This document shows, piece by piece, positions 63,970 to 64,000 of a DNA stretch of 64,000 bases. The notes under the pieces are model-generated. The model was not told the DNA's origin and searched no databases. It saw only the letters and a list, made by a program, of their open reading frames with translations. Positions within the stretch are counted from its first letter, which is position 1, and every line of letters begins with the position of its first letter. The translations under genes and the position numbers were made by a program. Origin of the DNA: Exobasidium rhododendri (Eukaryota; Basidiomycota; Exobasidiomycetes; Exobasidiales; Exobasidiaceae); NCBI GenBank assembly GCA_026210745.1, contig CP110631.1, forward strand, positions 2,418,001-2,482,000, read 5' to 3'.

Positions 63970-64000
63970 TACTTCTTGACAGGGACCAACAGTGATGCTA

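Noticed and set aside
1-64000. CRISPR arrays, prophage, secondary-metabolite core enzymes (PKS, NRPS, terpene synthase)
   Set aside because: None seen; repeats present are microsatellites, the 3 x 21-bp block and transposon termini.

Overview
The window is nuclear DNA of a fungus, most likely a basidiomycete. The evidence is dense protein-coding genes on both strands split by short spliceosomal introns (about 58-113 nt, GTGAGT/GTAAGT-type donors), closest recognisable families that are fungal, and an HMG-box regulator of the kind that controls mating genes in Ustilaginomycotina. Subphylum Ustilaginomycotina is my best guess but is inference. No bacterial, plasmid, CRISPR or rRNA signal is present and I found no convincing tRNA. 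Exon boundaries below were read by eye from splice signals and reading frame. Starts were placed on ATG codons even where a longer open frame continues upstream through GTG/TTG.

Layout. 1-8.7 kb: 3' part of a secreted sedolisin protease, an AzgA-type purine permease, and a membrane dipeptidyl aminopeptidase. 8.7-13.9 kb: exosome subunit RRP4, homoserine dehydrogenase HOM6, and an HMG-box transcription factor with an intron-like insert inside its HMG box. 13.9-17.2 kb: a gene-poor stretch holding a 710-bp pogo/Tigger-like transposon relic flanked by TA. 17.2-26.4 kb: BUD32 (KEOPS kinase), PNP1, queuosine salvage hydrolase, RNA helicase DBP9, THO subunit HPR1. 26.5-31.2 kb: a membrane-anchored thioredoxin-fold protein without active-site cysteines, then a single open gene joining an inositol-monophosphatase domain to a METTL2/TRM140-type tRNA m3C methyltransferase. 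31.3-43.6 kb: a possible small gene, a CBM48 (Crp1/Mdg1-like) protein, MDV1, ARP5 (INO80), an unrecognised 382-aa protein, KU70. 44-53 kb: an intracellular LysM protein, a POLE4/CHRAC-type histone-fold protein, and a 1635-aa RAX2 with a C-terminal SH3 domain. 53-64 kb: a coiled-coil protein, a tentative small gene, a 92-aa membrane protein, ERG8, BET4 and VTI1.

The genes are mostly housekeeping and do not form one pathway cluster. Recurrent themes are RNA processing and export (RRP4, DBP9, HPR1), tRNA modification (BUD32, queuosine salvage, m3C methyltransferase), chromatin and DNA repair (ARP5, KU70, histone-fold protein), and membrane traffic or polarity (VTI1, BET4, RAX2). Many genes are arranged head to head over 150-500 bp, suggesting shared promoters. 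The most unusual items are the phosphatase-methyltransferase fusion with a splice donor that overlaps a stop codon, the intron-like cassette in the HMG box, the TA-flanked transposon relic, and the cysteine-less thioredoxin-fold protein.
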